A stretch of 64,000 nt of DNA from Lineus longissimus. Its lineage: Eukaryota > Nemertea > Pilidiophora > Heteronemertea > Lineidae. The position numbers and the translations under genes were made by a program. This document shows, piece by piece, positions 36,601 through 51,600 of the stretch. Numbering within the stretch: position 1 is the stretch's first letter; each line of letters opens with the position of its first letter. The DNA lies in assembly GCF_910592395.1 (NCBI RefSeq), contig NC_088308.1, positions 26,551,501-26,615,500 of the forward strand, written 5' to 3'. The notes under the pieces were generated by a model. The model was not told where the DNA came from. It saw only the letters and a list, made by a program, of their open reading frames with translations, and did no database searches.

Positions 36601-39600
36601 CTGACTGGACGGTGGTTGTTTATCCCAGACGGCAGAAACATCATCTGGCTTTGGACGTGGGGTTGGCGTATTAGGTGTAGTTGGAGTGCTTACGCTGTTC
36701 CAGTTGGAGACTGGTTTCGTCTGACTGGCAGAAGGATCACCCCAATACGACGTGCCAGTATCGATGTTTTTCCTCTGCGTTGGCGGCGAAGGTTCTTCCC
36801 ATCCCATGGGCTTAATCTCCTTTTTCTGCAACTGTGGTGGAGGTGGTGGAGGTTCGGCCCAACCGCCACCTCCGCCATTCCCACGATTATTTCCACCATC
36901 CCAACTTGATGTTGAAGTCCTCTGAGGCGGCATCGCAGGTGGCGGCTCCCCCCAGCCAACAGGAGGACCAGCACTATTGCCACCACCAGCAGCACCAGCA
37001 TTTCCAGAAGCACCGCTACTGGCTGCATCACCCCATCCACCGGATGGATTGCTTTTCTGACCATTATTATCACCCCATGAACCTGAACTGCGATTCGATC
37101 CAGCACCATCCCAACTCGACGTTGATCCTCTTGGACCAGGAGCAGCACCCCAGTTGGTACCCCCACTGGTATCTGGAGGCTTGGGACCTCCCCACTGATT
37201 CTGACCTTGGCTGTGACTTCCATTAGCACTACCCCAAGCAACATTAGCACTAGGATTGGGATTAGCACTTGTATTCATCCAGTTGTTCTTATCCGGTTGT
37301 GGTTGCTGCTGTGGAGGAGGAGGAGCACCCCAGTTGTTGCTGGATTCCTGAGGTGGAGGCCCGTTCCACGTATTACTACTCGCATAATCATTATTATCAC
37401 CCCATCCTCCTGATCCGGAGCTGGAAGTTGACACTCTTGATTCGGAATTCCAATTCTGTTGCTGAGGTGGCGGTTGAGGAGGTTGGACTACAGCATTTGG
37501 CATCGCTTGTTTCTGGTTTTCCCATATGGCAGTTCCGTTATTGACTTGTGTATTCCACACATTGGAATTAGCACTCTCGATCTCACGGCGTTTAGTGCGA
37601 GGCGACACTTCAGATTCCCACGACAGATCCTGTTTGACTGGTCGCTGACCCCACCCATCCTTTGCATTCACAGCACGAGATATCTCCATATTACCTAAAT
37701 GCCTCTCATTAGGTGCATTGTTTGCAGCAGTGTTAGAAGGATTACGAACAGTATTGGCAGAAGAAACGAGTCCTTTCCCGGCAGCCTGAGCCCAGGTGCT
37801 AGGTTGAGTTTTGGCTGGATTGGCATTCATTGGCGTGTTCATTGGAGTGTTTTGGGCGCCCCACTGAGCTGGAGGTGGGCCCTGTGCAGTGGAATTTTGT
37901 GGAGGTGGAAGATTTCCCCAACCACCAGACTGTTGAGGGATACTGGTCTTGTCTGGTTGTTGTGGGTTCCATCCTGTCGCCGGATTAACTGGGTTGGGAC
38001 TAGGCACTGGACTAGGTTGCCCCCACCCCTTCGAGTTGTTTTGCTTGGCACCAGGTGCTCCCCAATTCTGCTGTTGGGTAGCACCGCCCCATTGGTCTGT
38101 TCCATTCCTTATTGCAGTTCCATCACTCTTACCCATATTACTGGCATTTCCTGAATCCGATATGTTCCAAGCAGTGTCCTGATTCACTTGGGGTTTATGA
38201 ACCCCTGTACCCAAATTACTAATGCCCTGCCATAGCACAGGATTACCAATAGCCCCTGGTGGTTTATTGGCAGCCATTTGAGGTCCATTATTGTCAATAA
38301 ATTGAGCACCAGGTTTTTGTGCTTGCATGGCATTTTGTGGTCTCTGATTGCTACCTTGGGCAGCATTGTTCATCCCCCAGCCACCAAGGCCAGAGTTAAG
38401 TGCATTATCACCAGCTGCAACATTTTGAAAGCTTTGCATATGAAGTCCTTGGTTGCTCACAGCAGCAGAGGTCGGCGGATTACCACCCCAACCAGTGGAG
38501 TTCATATTTCCCGAGGGATTAGCAGCTCCGAAGCCCCAGGGGGAATTAGCGTCCATTTTTGTGTCATTAGGAGTACCTCCCCAGCCATTGGAAGCACTTT
38601 GACTTTTAATGGCACTTGACCCCTGACTTGACTCTTGACCTTGTTGCCCTGGATTGCTTGAGCTTGATATCACAGATCCTGATTTGACTGATGCGTTGTC
38701 ATCACCGGCTTCGGAGGCATTCGAGCCCTGGTCGGCACCAATCGATGGCCATGCCTCCTTATCCTTTGTGTCGACGATTATGTCATTCGTGTTCGCTGAA
38801 CCACCCCAGCTACTCTCAGGGTTCTGCCAGGTCCCGATCTCCTGGCTATCACCCTGGTGGGAAGCAGAATCTGAAAAACAGACCAATGCAACATTTAATC
38901 ACACAGAAAGAACATTTAAGGACAGTTAATTTGGTGAACAGCCTGTAACCTGAAATATTTTGTTTTGGGGATTCACTTTAAACTTGGTCTGAACTGAAAG
39001 GGTCAAGAGAAAAAATAATCAAATGGCTATCCTGGAGGAAAAAAAGAATACAAGTGGGTTATGCCAAAAATAGGAATCTTATCCTTGAAAAAATTCAATT
39101 ATGGGAAGGAAAAATATGTTAGGGAAAAAAAAGGTCAACATGATTTCATACAGGTTGTTAGACTTTGCATCTATCTTCAACAGTTTCCCATCAACGGCTG
39201 GTCTGTCAGCAGGCTAGATGAGGAAGAACTCTTGAAAGCCAATCTATCATTTTACAGTGAATGTCACTTGCCACCAGTGAACCCCTTTCCTTCAATATGA
39301 TGAAGATAAGGCTTAACTGGAGCTACAGCTACAGGGTAGTGCAGTGGAACTTGACTACAGAAGCACGCAGACCACATCAAGGCAACAATAGACAAAGTAC
39401 AACATGTCACGCACCCCACATTAGCTTTCGACACTTTCTTAAGACAGTTAAAACTGAGAGATCCCCAGGGCAGCAAAGGAGAATCAAAATTTCCGTATTC
39501 AGTAAGCTTGACTCAGATATCAGTTTTTGTTTTTCACAAGGAAGGTAAGGTGAGGAAGGAACAACTGATCAAGTGGAGCTATTGACAAGTGTTAGAAGAA

Positions 39601-42600
39601 ACCAGCAAGTGTTCAAGCTAATGATGCCTGCATACCCTGGGAAAACTGCCAAGTGCCAATCAGATTACAGGTCAAGTTCAAATATGATTTGACAACAATG
39701 TCGGAAAGATTAGTAGTTTTCCAGGTTCAAAAGGATCGAATAGTCTCAGTTTTAACCTCATAATAAACCCATCCATTCCATGTTCAAAATGACACCACTC
39801 AATAATTTTCAGTTTCGCTCTCAGTTTTACAATGACGCCACCCACTTCCCACTTGTTACAAAACCTTCCAACAGCTGACACTTACATCCTTCTGTCCACC
39901 CACTACCCGTAGTTTGAGGCCCCAGGCTCCAGTTATTAGCCTCATCGTCATCACCCCAACCTGGGCCTCCCCACTGAGAGCCCTTTTTACCACCTATAAT
40001 TAGAGAAGAACATTGCATGTCAAAGAAAGTAGAGCATTTACTGGCTCGCATCTGAACCACTTCCCTACCACTTCACCTGACTTGGTTAGTTTGATTTTTT
40101 GTCAGTTTTTGTCAAGGTCAAGTTCAGGATTTCATGTTTAGAAAACAAAGACTGGTTAGTATATTCAATGGATTCTATTAACAGACCTGGCCCTTTGTGG
40201 CTGGGTCAAATACCGAATCTTAAACAAGAAGGCCACCCTGTTACAGTTACACTAAATCTCAGTTGATCCAGAAGAGTGTGCACAATGGTTTTCTGTTTCG
40301 GTACTATCTTGGTCAATCATGTCAAACAGTGCCCAGTGCACACAATAGTAGACATTGCTACAGTAGCAGCCCTTCAACAGCTCCCCAAATCCCAACACAG
40401 AATGAAAAGCACGACTAAAATGAGCCGAATAGTTTAGCACACTTGTTGTGGATCAACTTGATGGTACCCAAAAGAAACACAAATTCGCCCTTACCTTGCT
40501 GCATTTTTTGCTGCTTCTGTTGCTGTTGCTTTTGAGCAAAGCGAGGCGGTACCTCACGAGGTGGGTATTGTTGTGACTTCTGTTGCTGAGTCTGTAACAG
40601 CGGAGAGCTATTCTGTTGTGGAGACTTGGGTTTATTATTCACAGCCTGTTGTTGATCAGTCTGTTTCTGCTTCTTCTTCTCTTCGTCTTCTTTAGCTTTT
40701 TGTTCAGCTTGTTGCTGTAACGAGAAACAAAGTCAGTTTAATTAGCTCGGCCATTATAAAGAGTGACCACCTGCAATAACGAAGCATGACATTCAAAAGC
40801 ACATGAGACATTGTCAGACTCTATAATTTCATGTTACTGCAATGGCTATTGAGCATTTACATGTTTAACACTGCTAAGAACTGTTGTCGGATCAAGTGAA
40901 GACCCTCATACATTTATGATTTAGTCCAGAAACAGTGGTAGCATAGTAACAAATTCAAGTCACAATGCTCTACAAGGTGTGATAGCTTCCAAGCTCAGAG
41001 TACTGATAGTATCATGGCTGGGTTCCAAATCATTCATCTTGTGAAATTATACATCCATGGACTGCAGGAAACACTACTTTCAGACTTGGTTTTATCTTCA
41101 CTGAAGCAATATCACAGTCAGATCACAAATTCATACCCAATTCTTTTAAAGACATGATAGATCTGGGACAAGACTGGCTAACATGATTAAGTTAGAATCT
41201 TGCTATTTATACCAGAAATAGTGGTTGAAAGTGGGTATGTGAGGAGCCATGGCAAGTTTGCCCAAGCTCCACGCAAAGTGTCCAACAAGTGACAAGTGAA
41301 AATCGTACCCATAACCAATGCGTGCAAGAACAAGCCTGTCATAAGTGGTAAAGTTCAAGACATGCAATTTGAGCATGTTGCCCTTAACCTTTAAAAATTG
41401 ATCTCGCAAGCTTCCATGACACAAGATTTGGTTTACTTCAAGATAACCATCTTGATCAAGGCTACTTTCGAACAATACATGGAATGGCCAAAGTGGTAAA
41501 ATCGAGCATTTCCAACCTGAAGTTGTAGAGAAAACCAAGCAGCAGTCCTACGGTAAAGTTTCCCAGGGGAAAGGTTACCTTCAGCTGTTTAGCAGCAGCA
41601 GCTTTTTTCTTCTTTTCTTCTTTTTCGCGGCGTTTTTCTTCGTCTCTTAGACGTGCCTCCTCCTCTTCACGCTCACGTTTCTCTCTCTCAATACGCTCCT
41701 TCTCTTCTCTGCAAACAGATATGGAATTAGAAACTCGAGGTGACCAGTCAAACCATTCCATTTTTAACTCTGGTGAAGCACAATAATTAGTATTCCACAA
41801 AATTTTATTTTGTGTCGCTGGAAGCGCGTTCAGTGTATGATCTTTTTGATTGAGGAAAGATCACCAACTTTGGATGGTTCTCACAAATTACGGTTTTTAT
41901 GAATATCACAAGGCACTAACATATCCAGAAGTGGCAGCCGAGGTTGTGGGTGACATGACAATTCCACCCAAGCAATGTTAGGTGAGACATGCTATTAGTA
42001 TCATCTAAGGAGGCATAATAACATCACCACTTTACCTACTTTTCTCTCCTTCGCTTATCTTCAGCTGCTTGTCGAGCTTTTTCCTCTTCTTGACGTTTTT
42101 GTTTTTCAATTTCAGACTGAAACCAAGACAAGGACAGCGTTGAAAATGCTTTCAAATGGAAAGGAATCATTGACCAGAAATCAAATTAGTAATCATCTGA
42201 AGGACTGTCATCACCTTCAATAGTTGTTTGGATGAAGAAACTAATGCCCCATTAAATTGGCTCTTCCTTTCAGTTTGCACTGCTATGGGCAATTTCATTG
42301 GCAAAGACACAATCAGGGCGATGAGCTCAAAAAGTGTTTTCTTTACAGATGACATAGTCCAGATCTACATTGTCTACATCCTGGACCCTTTTCATCACCA
42401 TCAGGAATACTGTATTGTTGTTGATACACAAGACACTACCTAATACACACAGCAGACAAGTACCCTACAGGTAACATGCAAACTTGACGGACAAGTAGAA
42501 CTTATTTCTTTTTAGTTTTAGTACAGGGTGGACAACAAAAACCTACACATTTAAAACAAATGACTGACTTCACTTAACAAGTTGCCATGATACGAGATGC

Positions 42601-45600
42601 TGTGTTAATATTTAACTCCACAACTGTCCAAGACAGAAAAAAAAAGGCGTGATCTTACATAATTTTATGACAGAGATGTCTAGTTACATTACTTTGGTAA
42701 CTGTTAATTGCTCAGCGTTACAAAAAAGCTGTGATGTGCAATATCACAGACGCGTGATTATTACATCAAGTGTTAATTTGTGACTAAACATGTTAAATGA
42801 GTCTCTCATTCGAGGCAAGAGAACAGAGCAAAGCATAAAGTATGTATCCCATTGTATGGGCTCCTGATCAATTTATTGAATATTAGTATTTTTGAAGGGC
42901 ATAGCAACAATCCATGGTATCAGAAACAGTCCCATGTTTCATTGATGTCTCCACCTACACAAACATGAAAGATCTTTCCAAACAGTCTCCAAATGAATTC
43001 ACTTACTTGTTTCTTTTTTTCAGCGCGCTCTTCTTCTAATTTAATCTTATCTGCTATCTCGTCAGCGATAGCTTCCATCTCCTGTGAGAATAGAGGAGAA
43101 GCTTTCAATTAGACTGATCACTTTAAAGTCGGCATCAAACTCAGGGCGCCACAACAATGACAGTCTACAAATCATTTTTATTTATAATTTTATAATTTTT
43201 ATTCGTAATTTTAATAGATTTGACTTGTTGTGAATCTGCTTGAAACATCCAACGCAGAACAAAACGTCATCAGCTGAATTCATGGACGGTCCCTTAGAAA
43301 CAGTAAACTGCTGGGAAAATTCACTTGAAATTCTCTGGAAAGTTCTTCACCGAGCGTTTCACTATCTGTGTCTAGTCATGCATGAACAAACTAACTGTCA
43401 CAGTTATGTTGAACACTCAGCATGCAGCATTCAATTGAGTGTTAGGGGAGCTTCTAGCACTTGACATATCACTAAGAAAGCAAGGAGAATACATACCCGC
43501 TCCCGCCTTCTCTGTTCAGCGGCCTTTTGTTTCTTCGACTTAGGCTTTGGCTGAAAGAAGAAACGGCACTTTCAAGTAACTCTTGCCTTTTCTTTACCAC
43601 AGAAAACAACGCAACACCTCCCCAGGGAACCCATTTACCCATCTCTAATTTATCGATAAGAAAAATGCCCTTCTGGCCTCAACACCCACACACCTACTAA
43701 CTACTGACACAAAGAAAATACTGCGTCTCATAACAGACTTATCCATCATAAATACCCGATTCAACAACATGTAATAAGAGGCGTTTACAGGAAGAGAAAC
43801 CAAACATCGCCCAAGCTACACTCACAATATCAAGTATCAAACCCAGGAAACCTTTTATGACAAGCTCAAATACCAACATGTCCCTTCAGCGCCAAAACTA
43901 GTATGATCAACAATAACATTATGACAATGCCCATACAAAAATCTAGCAGCTATCATTAAAAAAAAACATTGAGAGGAGCTGACAAAATAGGTTAAGTTTA
44001 CATAAGTCATTTCGAAAGTATTCGTACATCTTCAGTAGGGTGACATGACTGTGTCACACCCTTCATTCTAAAAAACGTCCTCCATAAAGACTGACACTTT
44101 CCAAGTCAGTTCCAATTCTGTGCAGTATTTTTTATTTACCTTCGACACAGGCACTTGATTCGATGGTTTAACCTTTTGACTATTCAATTTCTTGGAAATT
44201 TCTTCTTTCGCGGCTTCTTTCTCTTCGAGTAAAGTCTCCCGCAAAATTTCTAACTGCAAAGAGCACAATGCAAACATTATTAGATCAGGAGAGAGTGCAC
44301 TCATTAATAACCCCATGTCCACTAAAGTGTAGGGGGAAACCAGGGTCCTCCTAGAGGGCTCTTGTGCCATCAGAGAGATCAACCATCTCAATCACATGGA
44401 GAAGTATTCGGACTGGGAGTTGAGTTAAACACCTCAAATTTGACAGGCACAAAGGCTTTAACACTAACTTTTTACCCACAACAGGAGTGTGAAAGTTGCA
44501 TTATGTATTGAAGTCCAATTCAATGCTAACTTCTAAATAATCAACTGACATGAAGAAAGTGACTGGGAAGATCAACTTACCTTCTCAGGTGTAAACTCAT
44601 TTGGAATGAGCTTACCTTTCTTTCGTCGATTCTGAAAGAAAAAAACAAATTATTTTATACAACAATTCCTATGGTTGGAAATATTATGAACGTTGCGGTA
44701 GAATGTACCTTTGGCTGATATCAATATCACAATATTTTGGGGAGATAATCATCATTTGGTGGCCTATATCAGTAACGGCCGTCTGCTGATGCTAATGATC
44801 TGCAGCATGAATACTCACCTCAACGATTTCTACAAAAGTTTCAAATTCCTGCTCTCCTGTGTCGTTCTCCTCGTCATTCTCTATACACATGTCATCCACC
44901 TGGCCACGAACACCTGCAACAAACAACAAATTAATCATTCACAGTTCTGTTTCCATGTCTACTGTATTCTGCACCTGTATCCAACCACTCCAGCCAAAAG
45001 ATATTGCCAATTTTGCAAACAGCTATCAATAAGTACACAATAACCACAGTCATTGGCTAGTTATCAGGCATGTCAGATAGTCAAGTTCCTTCCTTATTTG
45101 TCTCACGGAATCAGTCTCTGTTCTAAATACCACTTTCACAGAACAGGGAAAACTGTTGAAATGATGAAACCGATGTGGTCAAAGAAAATAAATAGGGAGG
45201 TGTTTTGAAATTCCAATTTAACACTGTTACTCACCTACATGGGTATTTGTGAAAAATGCATATATACTGAGATCTGAAAAGGTGGGATAATATAGAATTA
45301 GAACAGAAAAAGAATCAATTCAATCCCAAAAAAATTTCATCAACTAGAGTGGAAATTGGAATAAGCCTTAAATATTTTACTCCCAGCCAAAGCTGCTTAT
45401 TTCTCAGTTTCTCAGTAGCAGACAGTCTTGCTATGATCACAAATTTCTTTGAACAAATCATCATTCATTGCGCCATATTTCAACCATATTGACTTGACTT
45501 GACAATATGCCAGGAAACAATAAAATGTAAGTTGCAGCATTCATTCCTACATACAGTTTATGCAGGAACTGGAATGTACCTTTCATATTCATATAGTAGG

Positions 45601-48600
45601 CCAACACGGATCTACTAACATCAAATGTGAATGAGTGAATACCATTTTTGGCTGTGCCTGTGCAGGCCTGTACAGAATGCCAGTGGCAGCGTTTTTTATG
45701 ACACATTTGTTCAGCAGATGATTTATGATGAATGTCTACTTCCTGAACTACACTTGGTCCATATCCTACAGTGAAATATAGCCATGTGGGCATTTTCCGG
45801 ATAAAGTCTATTGAACTGATTCTTATTTTATCCTGGAAATGGAAGTGTTCAATTAGTTGGATATCTTACCTCCTTTTCTGGACAAGAGGACATCTTTAAA
45901 AAGTTTGAAGAAAACCTAAAATGACAGAAAGAAACCAACATAAAAATCACTTGGCAACTCTAAATCTAGTTTTAGATCCTCGGCGGAGGAGTACAAATTA
46001 CACTGAATCTGAAATTAAATTCCACATTGCTGCAAAGACAAGCGACATCCTTTCATATCACCTATCTTATAACTGTCATGTTTTTCATCGAACCTTGCTG
46101 ACAATAAGATGAGGTCAAGTTCAATATTATAAGAATGCAGGTTTGGCCCCAGTTGAAGTCGGAGTCCAAACACAGCCGAGTTGTTGCCACATTGTAGGAC
46201 CAGGCCAAGGGCTGTAAATTTGTGAATTTCTGAGGTCTGCTTCAGTGCTTGACTTCGATTCAACCACCAAGAGTGAAGTCATGGTATTCAACATAGTTTA
46301 TTATTTGCTAGTATTGGTAACAATTATCCATCTCCGGGTTACCAGTAAATTCACAATCCAAGAGCGGAGATGACGTAGTTTGATGCAATTTATCATTTAT
46401 AAATCCATTAAACAATGACACATATTTTGTCTTGATGCTGTAATCGAGCATTGGTAACTCATTCCCATCCATGAAACTCAGGTGGTAGGCATAGGTGTGG
46501 GCAAATCACCCCCAAAATATACGAAAATAATAGAATTCTCGGCTAAAATAGGCAATAACTTCATCCTAATTACCTAGAGACTTTGGTTTTTTCAACACAC
46601 AAGGGCCCCCATCAGTTATTTGGTGTGTATTTACCCTACAAAACTACTGAATTATGCATAGCGAATGTGTACATTATCTCTGTACACATGTATTCAATAC
46701 ACGGTGTACATCGCACTGTACAATGAATACATTGAGAGGCCATATTTATTTCAAGTCGGCCATTGCAATAAACCTCTCAAATAAGCACATAAATTCAGAT
46801 GAAGATGATGAAAACGTAGATGAATATCCACAGAAGATATTAGATTATCCTTCTTCACAGTCCTTAGCAATCCTTATGGAATATTTACCTTTGAAATACC
46901 ACAATCTTATCCTACCCTGTGTGACTGCACTAATGTACATGAAGCACTACGCCATGCACTGATATTCAAAACTGAGGGACCATCTCCAGAATGATAATGA
47001 CTTCAGAGAATATGAAATTTTGGAGTCAGGGTTTTTCATTTGAAAATCACAACAAGATACAGGTAAAATACTAAAATATATGGAAATACATTCTTCTTCT
47101 TTTTGTCCCAGTTCAGCTCAGGTAGTTTAGTGAGCAAAAAAATTATGTTAGTGTTATACTTTTTATTTCGATGAAATGGTCCCTTTGCTTACCAACTATG
47201 AGGTATACTGTGATTATCATGACAAAAGTGTGTGCTGACAGTTACGAGTTTATTATTCAGTTATTTTTTGAAAAGTCTTGCAGGTTGATGCCCCTTGAAA
47301 GTACTTCCTTGCATGAGGAGCGTACTGCTGACCAGAAAATCCCGCAATTGTCATACATTCTCCACTGATCGGGCAACTAATCCTCTCACAGAACATTTGC
47401 CATAACATGAGAACCTTTGATATATGGCCAATGAAGCAGAACAGTTGACAGGCGGACTGGGCACACTAAAGAAACTTGAGACTGTCAGATAGTCTGCATC
47501 ACTTTGTAATGGGTTTGCTACCGTTACCACACATCCTGTCCATGTAAGTGAAATTCTGGTCGATTGAATTAAATTCAAATATTGAGAAAAGGCAAGGTGC
47601 TGTGCCCTGCTAAAATTCTTTAGCTGAAGCACTAATATCCTTCATCCGTCATCTATCCAGGTACTGAGTTACCATGGAAACCAGCGGGAAATGTAAGATT
47701 TGAGATCCTCCAAGCTGGCAGTGTAGGGTGCATGCTGTATAGACGGTTCCCATGATTGGAACAAGTATCTACAGCTGTCACTCGATCCCCTTGAAAATAC
47801 TTCGATGACAGGTTTGGAAAGAAACCCATCACAGCGGCAACTGATTGTGTTTCACCATGGTTCCCCAAGTATCTACGTTAGGAAGTCGTATATGTCATAC
47901 ATACCTTATTACTGTCTACATCTCTATCTTCATAACCTGAAAAAGACAAAATCATCAAGTATGAGAAATCACATTCCAATTCTCTCATGAGGGCAGCAGT
48001 GGATTAGAGCTCATACACTGCTGATGAGGGTTTATATGGTCCTTTTCTGGAGGGATTAACCTGAAAAACTCTGATGGCAGGGTAGAAAGGGGCGAGGCTG
48101 GGCTCCCGGTTTTGTTTCAGGACAGGGAGGGTCAGTTGTTGTAATTTGTGAGATTTCCCTGGGCTCTACGCCAATTATCATTAATTGTGTTATTTCAATT
48201 CAGTAACCTTTTTTTTACTTTGACACAGCATACTGAATTGTTTACCTGGGTTAGAGAGTTGTAGGCTATATATGCCTAGCTAGGCTATTTCTGTTTAGCT
48301 TTATTTATAGAAGATACCAGATAGTCTAGAGGAATCGACTCAAAGAGAACACAAGCCAAGACCACAAGCCAAGACGCTACTGGGAAGGCTTTCCAAACTG
48401 CACATCACCCCAATGCAGCAAAACTGACCAAAGAAGTAACCTTCCCCAAGATGACCTTCCAAATTAAGAAGCCGTATATGGTCAATAAGGTCCCACAACA
48501 CACGGTGGGCTTGGAGTAACAGGGCCGTATTTCACTTCTTCCTCCTGGAGGAACTCTGAAACCCTTTTTGTGCGGCTTGTGGTATTCGACTCGATGACTC

Positions 48601-51600
48601 GACGACGCGATGACTCGATGACGCGATCAAGTTGGAATCTTTTTAAAGAATATCACTGCCTGGACTGTAATTTATACATAGAATCATAAGTGGAGGAAAA
48701 TAAAAAAAGAACCGATCATTACCAACCCCTTTCCAGCTGTTTTCACCGTATCTAATCCGACCATTTTTCGTTTCCTACAAGTTCGCATTTTTGATAAAAC
48801 CATGCGCCATGTTGCTATGCAAGCTTACCGTCAATACAGCTAAATACACCTAAATATAGCTGGTTCAGATCAACCTCCTACCCAGGTTCTTTACGAGCAG
48901 AAATTCCAATGTTAAAATGACACGCGAGTTCCTGGAGACAAGGTTGGCTCTGGATATCCGTTCAGCACGGCAATATTATGGGCCGAATTCATAAAGGGCG
49001 TTTAAGGGTTAGACGTGTGTAACTTCTCCTTAATCAGTTTCAGGGCCTATTCATATTCTGTGAAAATTTATATGAAGGACCTGAATCTCTCCATTCAGTA
49101 GTTAAACGCTGTTTTAAGCTAAACGCCCTTTATGAATTTGGCCCTAAATGTCCTATACACCTTTCCAGAAATGGGGCGCTGAGTGTCCGAAATAGTGATG
49201 TCATAAGGGGAAACTAGGCCTGTGGTGGAGGGACAAAGGAGATAGTCATGGTTGACCAACACACTTGAATGCCTTTAATGACGGACAAGGGGGAAAAAGT
49301 TAGTTCCAATGCAAGCCACCAATTTCGGAAAGCATGTATAGGGGCTGATGTATTGGGGGGGGGGGGGCAGATGTCAAGGGGCGGAAGAGGGACTGAGTGA
49401 CTGAGTCTAAAAAACTGCACATATGCGAAATTCCGATTGTTGACAGACTACCACATGACATCTGACATTGGCCACTAGAAGCTTGTTTGTCAATTAAATC
49501 TTCGGTCATTTTGCATGCTATGAAACTTCCGCGAGTCCTTTAAATATCAAAATCAATCGCGGGGACCAATCTTCAGTGGCCATGGCTGGGGGGGGGGGGG
49601 GGAGGGGGCACATCCTTCTACATACCGTAGCTGGGTATGGGAAGGCCGAGCTAAAACCTCTGCTGTTGCAGCGGTAGCCCGGAGACCAGGATCATGGGAT
49701 TCCGTATTTTAGCAAAATCCATAGCAACGATCGCGTCATCGAGCCATCGCGTCGTCGAGTCATCGAGTCGAATACCACAAGCCTTTTTGTGCAACCCACC
49801 ATTATCTTTTGCAACTCCTGAAAAGTCAGTGTCAACCTCAACGTGTCACACTGCATTGTAGACCTGACCACCAATGACTACCCAAGGCAATCATAACAAC
49901 AAATGAAAACCAAATCGAAAATGTGAGAATTTGATGGAGTTGCAAGTCAGTGCACAGTCGCCATGGAAACAGGTTTATAGATTTTTACAGACCCTCAAAT
50001 CTATGGCTATGCTGGTGCCTCCAATGATACTGGTAGTGGTAGCACAGGCGACACTGGTTCTAATATTTCGTACAAGATATCAGGAGTGGAGCAAGGTCTC
50101 TCTTGAGACTTGGCAGCCAGGATCACAAGGTCAATACTCCATTGAGAGGGGACCACCACTGGTAGAAGAATAACAAAATTTCTCGACTTTGATCTGGATG
50201 CACATGCGCATGAATGGTTAATGTAGAAAAATCTGGTGCCTGCATGCATAACCGGACAAAAAATCTGCACATTTTGTCCACCGCAGAACTGAGTCAAAGT
50301 CTTCCAGTGAGAATTCAAGGTCAATTCATGTGTATGCTGACACACAGGGGTCACTCTGTGGAGGTCAATTCTGCTCCTTTTAAAGACTTTTTTCGAATTC
50401 AGAGGGGAGGCGTGCATCCAAGGAGCTTACATCACCAGTGGAGAATGGTCAATTTGTGACATATCGTGATCCTTTTCACTCTGTCACACCAGACAACCAC
50501 GTCAATATTGACAGCAGTGGCTCATATCATCGACTACTAACAGTCACTGGGTTCTACCTATGTATAGAACTGTTATTGATTATCCTAAATCATGCAGGCT
50601 TTCATATTCACTGATCACTACTCATGTATTCAATATACCTGTATGCTCCAGAGGCTCTCCACCGATGGATTATTTAGGGGGTGACATAAACATTAGCCAA
50701 ACATTGCCAATAGCTAAATATGTAAAGGTCTTGATCGGTACAGTAAATGCTAACACTAAATAAGGACCAGTGGATATTTCGTGAATTGATAGTTTCAAAC
50801 TAAAATACCCCATCTCCTGCCAAAATTTGCCAGTATCAGTGACTGCTTGGGTGAAGCACACATTCTACAAACTTGACGGAGCCCACACCCTAACAGACCG
50901 AACGTGTTTCTTCGAAGTGGGCTACTCAAAGGTTAACCAATCAAATTTGGTCGGCTATAGTGAAGTTCTGATAGCTAGCAGTCAATATGGATCCAATAGC
51001 TGATGGTCAGCCTCTCTGGGTCCAGTTCTTCTTTTTCATATTTAGAATCTCTGAGTCTGCAGGAACCTTCCTCTCCTCACAGAATAGACACTAGGAAGAA
51101 CTGAAGAGCTCCGATGGTAGATATTACCTTTACATTCCATGGATTCTCAGTGAGAGATATTTTTCCTCCTCCTCATACAACCTGTAGGTAAACTGCATCA
51201 CAACACGCCAGCAAACTTGTCTTTACAAAACAGATGCACTAGTAAGATGTAAACAATTTACATAAAAATTTGCGTAAAATTTACGAGGTTTCCCTCTTTC
51301 TCCATCTGGTGATATAAATCTGAGGAGCCCTGACAAGTACTTCACACTCTGTATCGATCGAACAAGCTGTCTGCTCAGTAGAAAGTGGCCATTTCGGATT
51401 ATTACCAACCTCAGTGACACGGTCACTGCTACAAACAACTTGGCCAGACAACAAGCCCAAGTGTGAGATACAAAGTGGTCGCTCAATATCAAGATCAATC
51501 AGAGGCCACCAAGCACTGCCACCTCACAGACTGGTGCAGAAGCACTTATATACTTGCTCCACAGCATCTAAATGTCAGTAGGTATTTCTTAAACACTTGC

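Noticed and set aside
36690-38154. Long frames antisense to and overlapping the big GW182 exon (up to 192 codons)
   Set aside because: They are shadows of the GC-rich, repetitive GW/Gly/Pro coding exon in other frames; no independent splice sites or homology.
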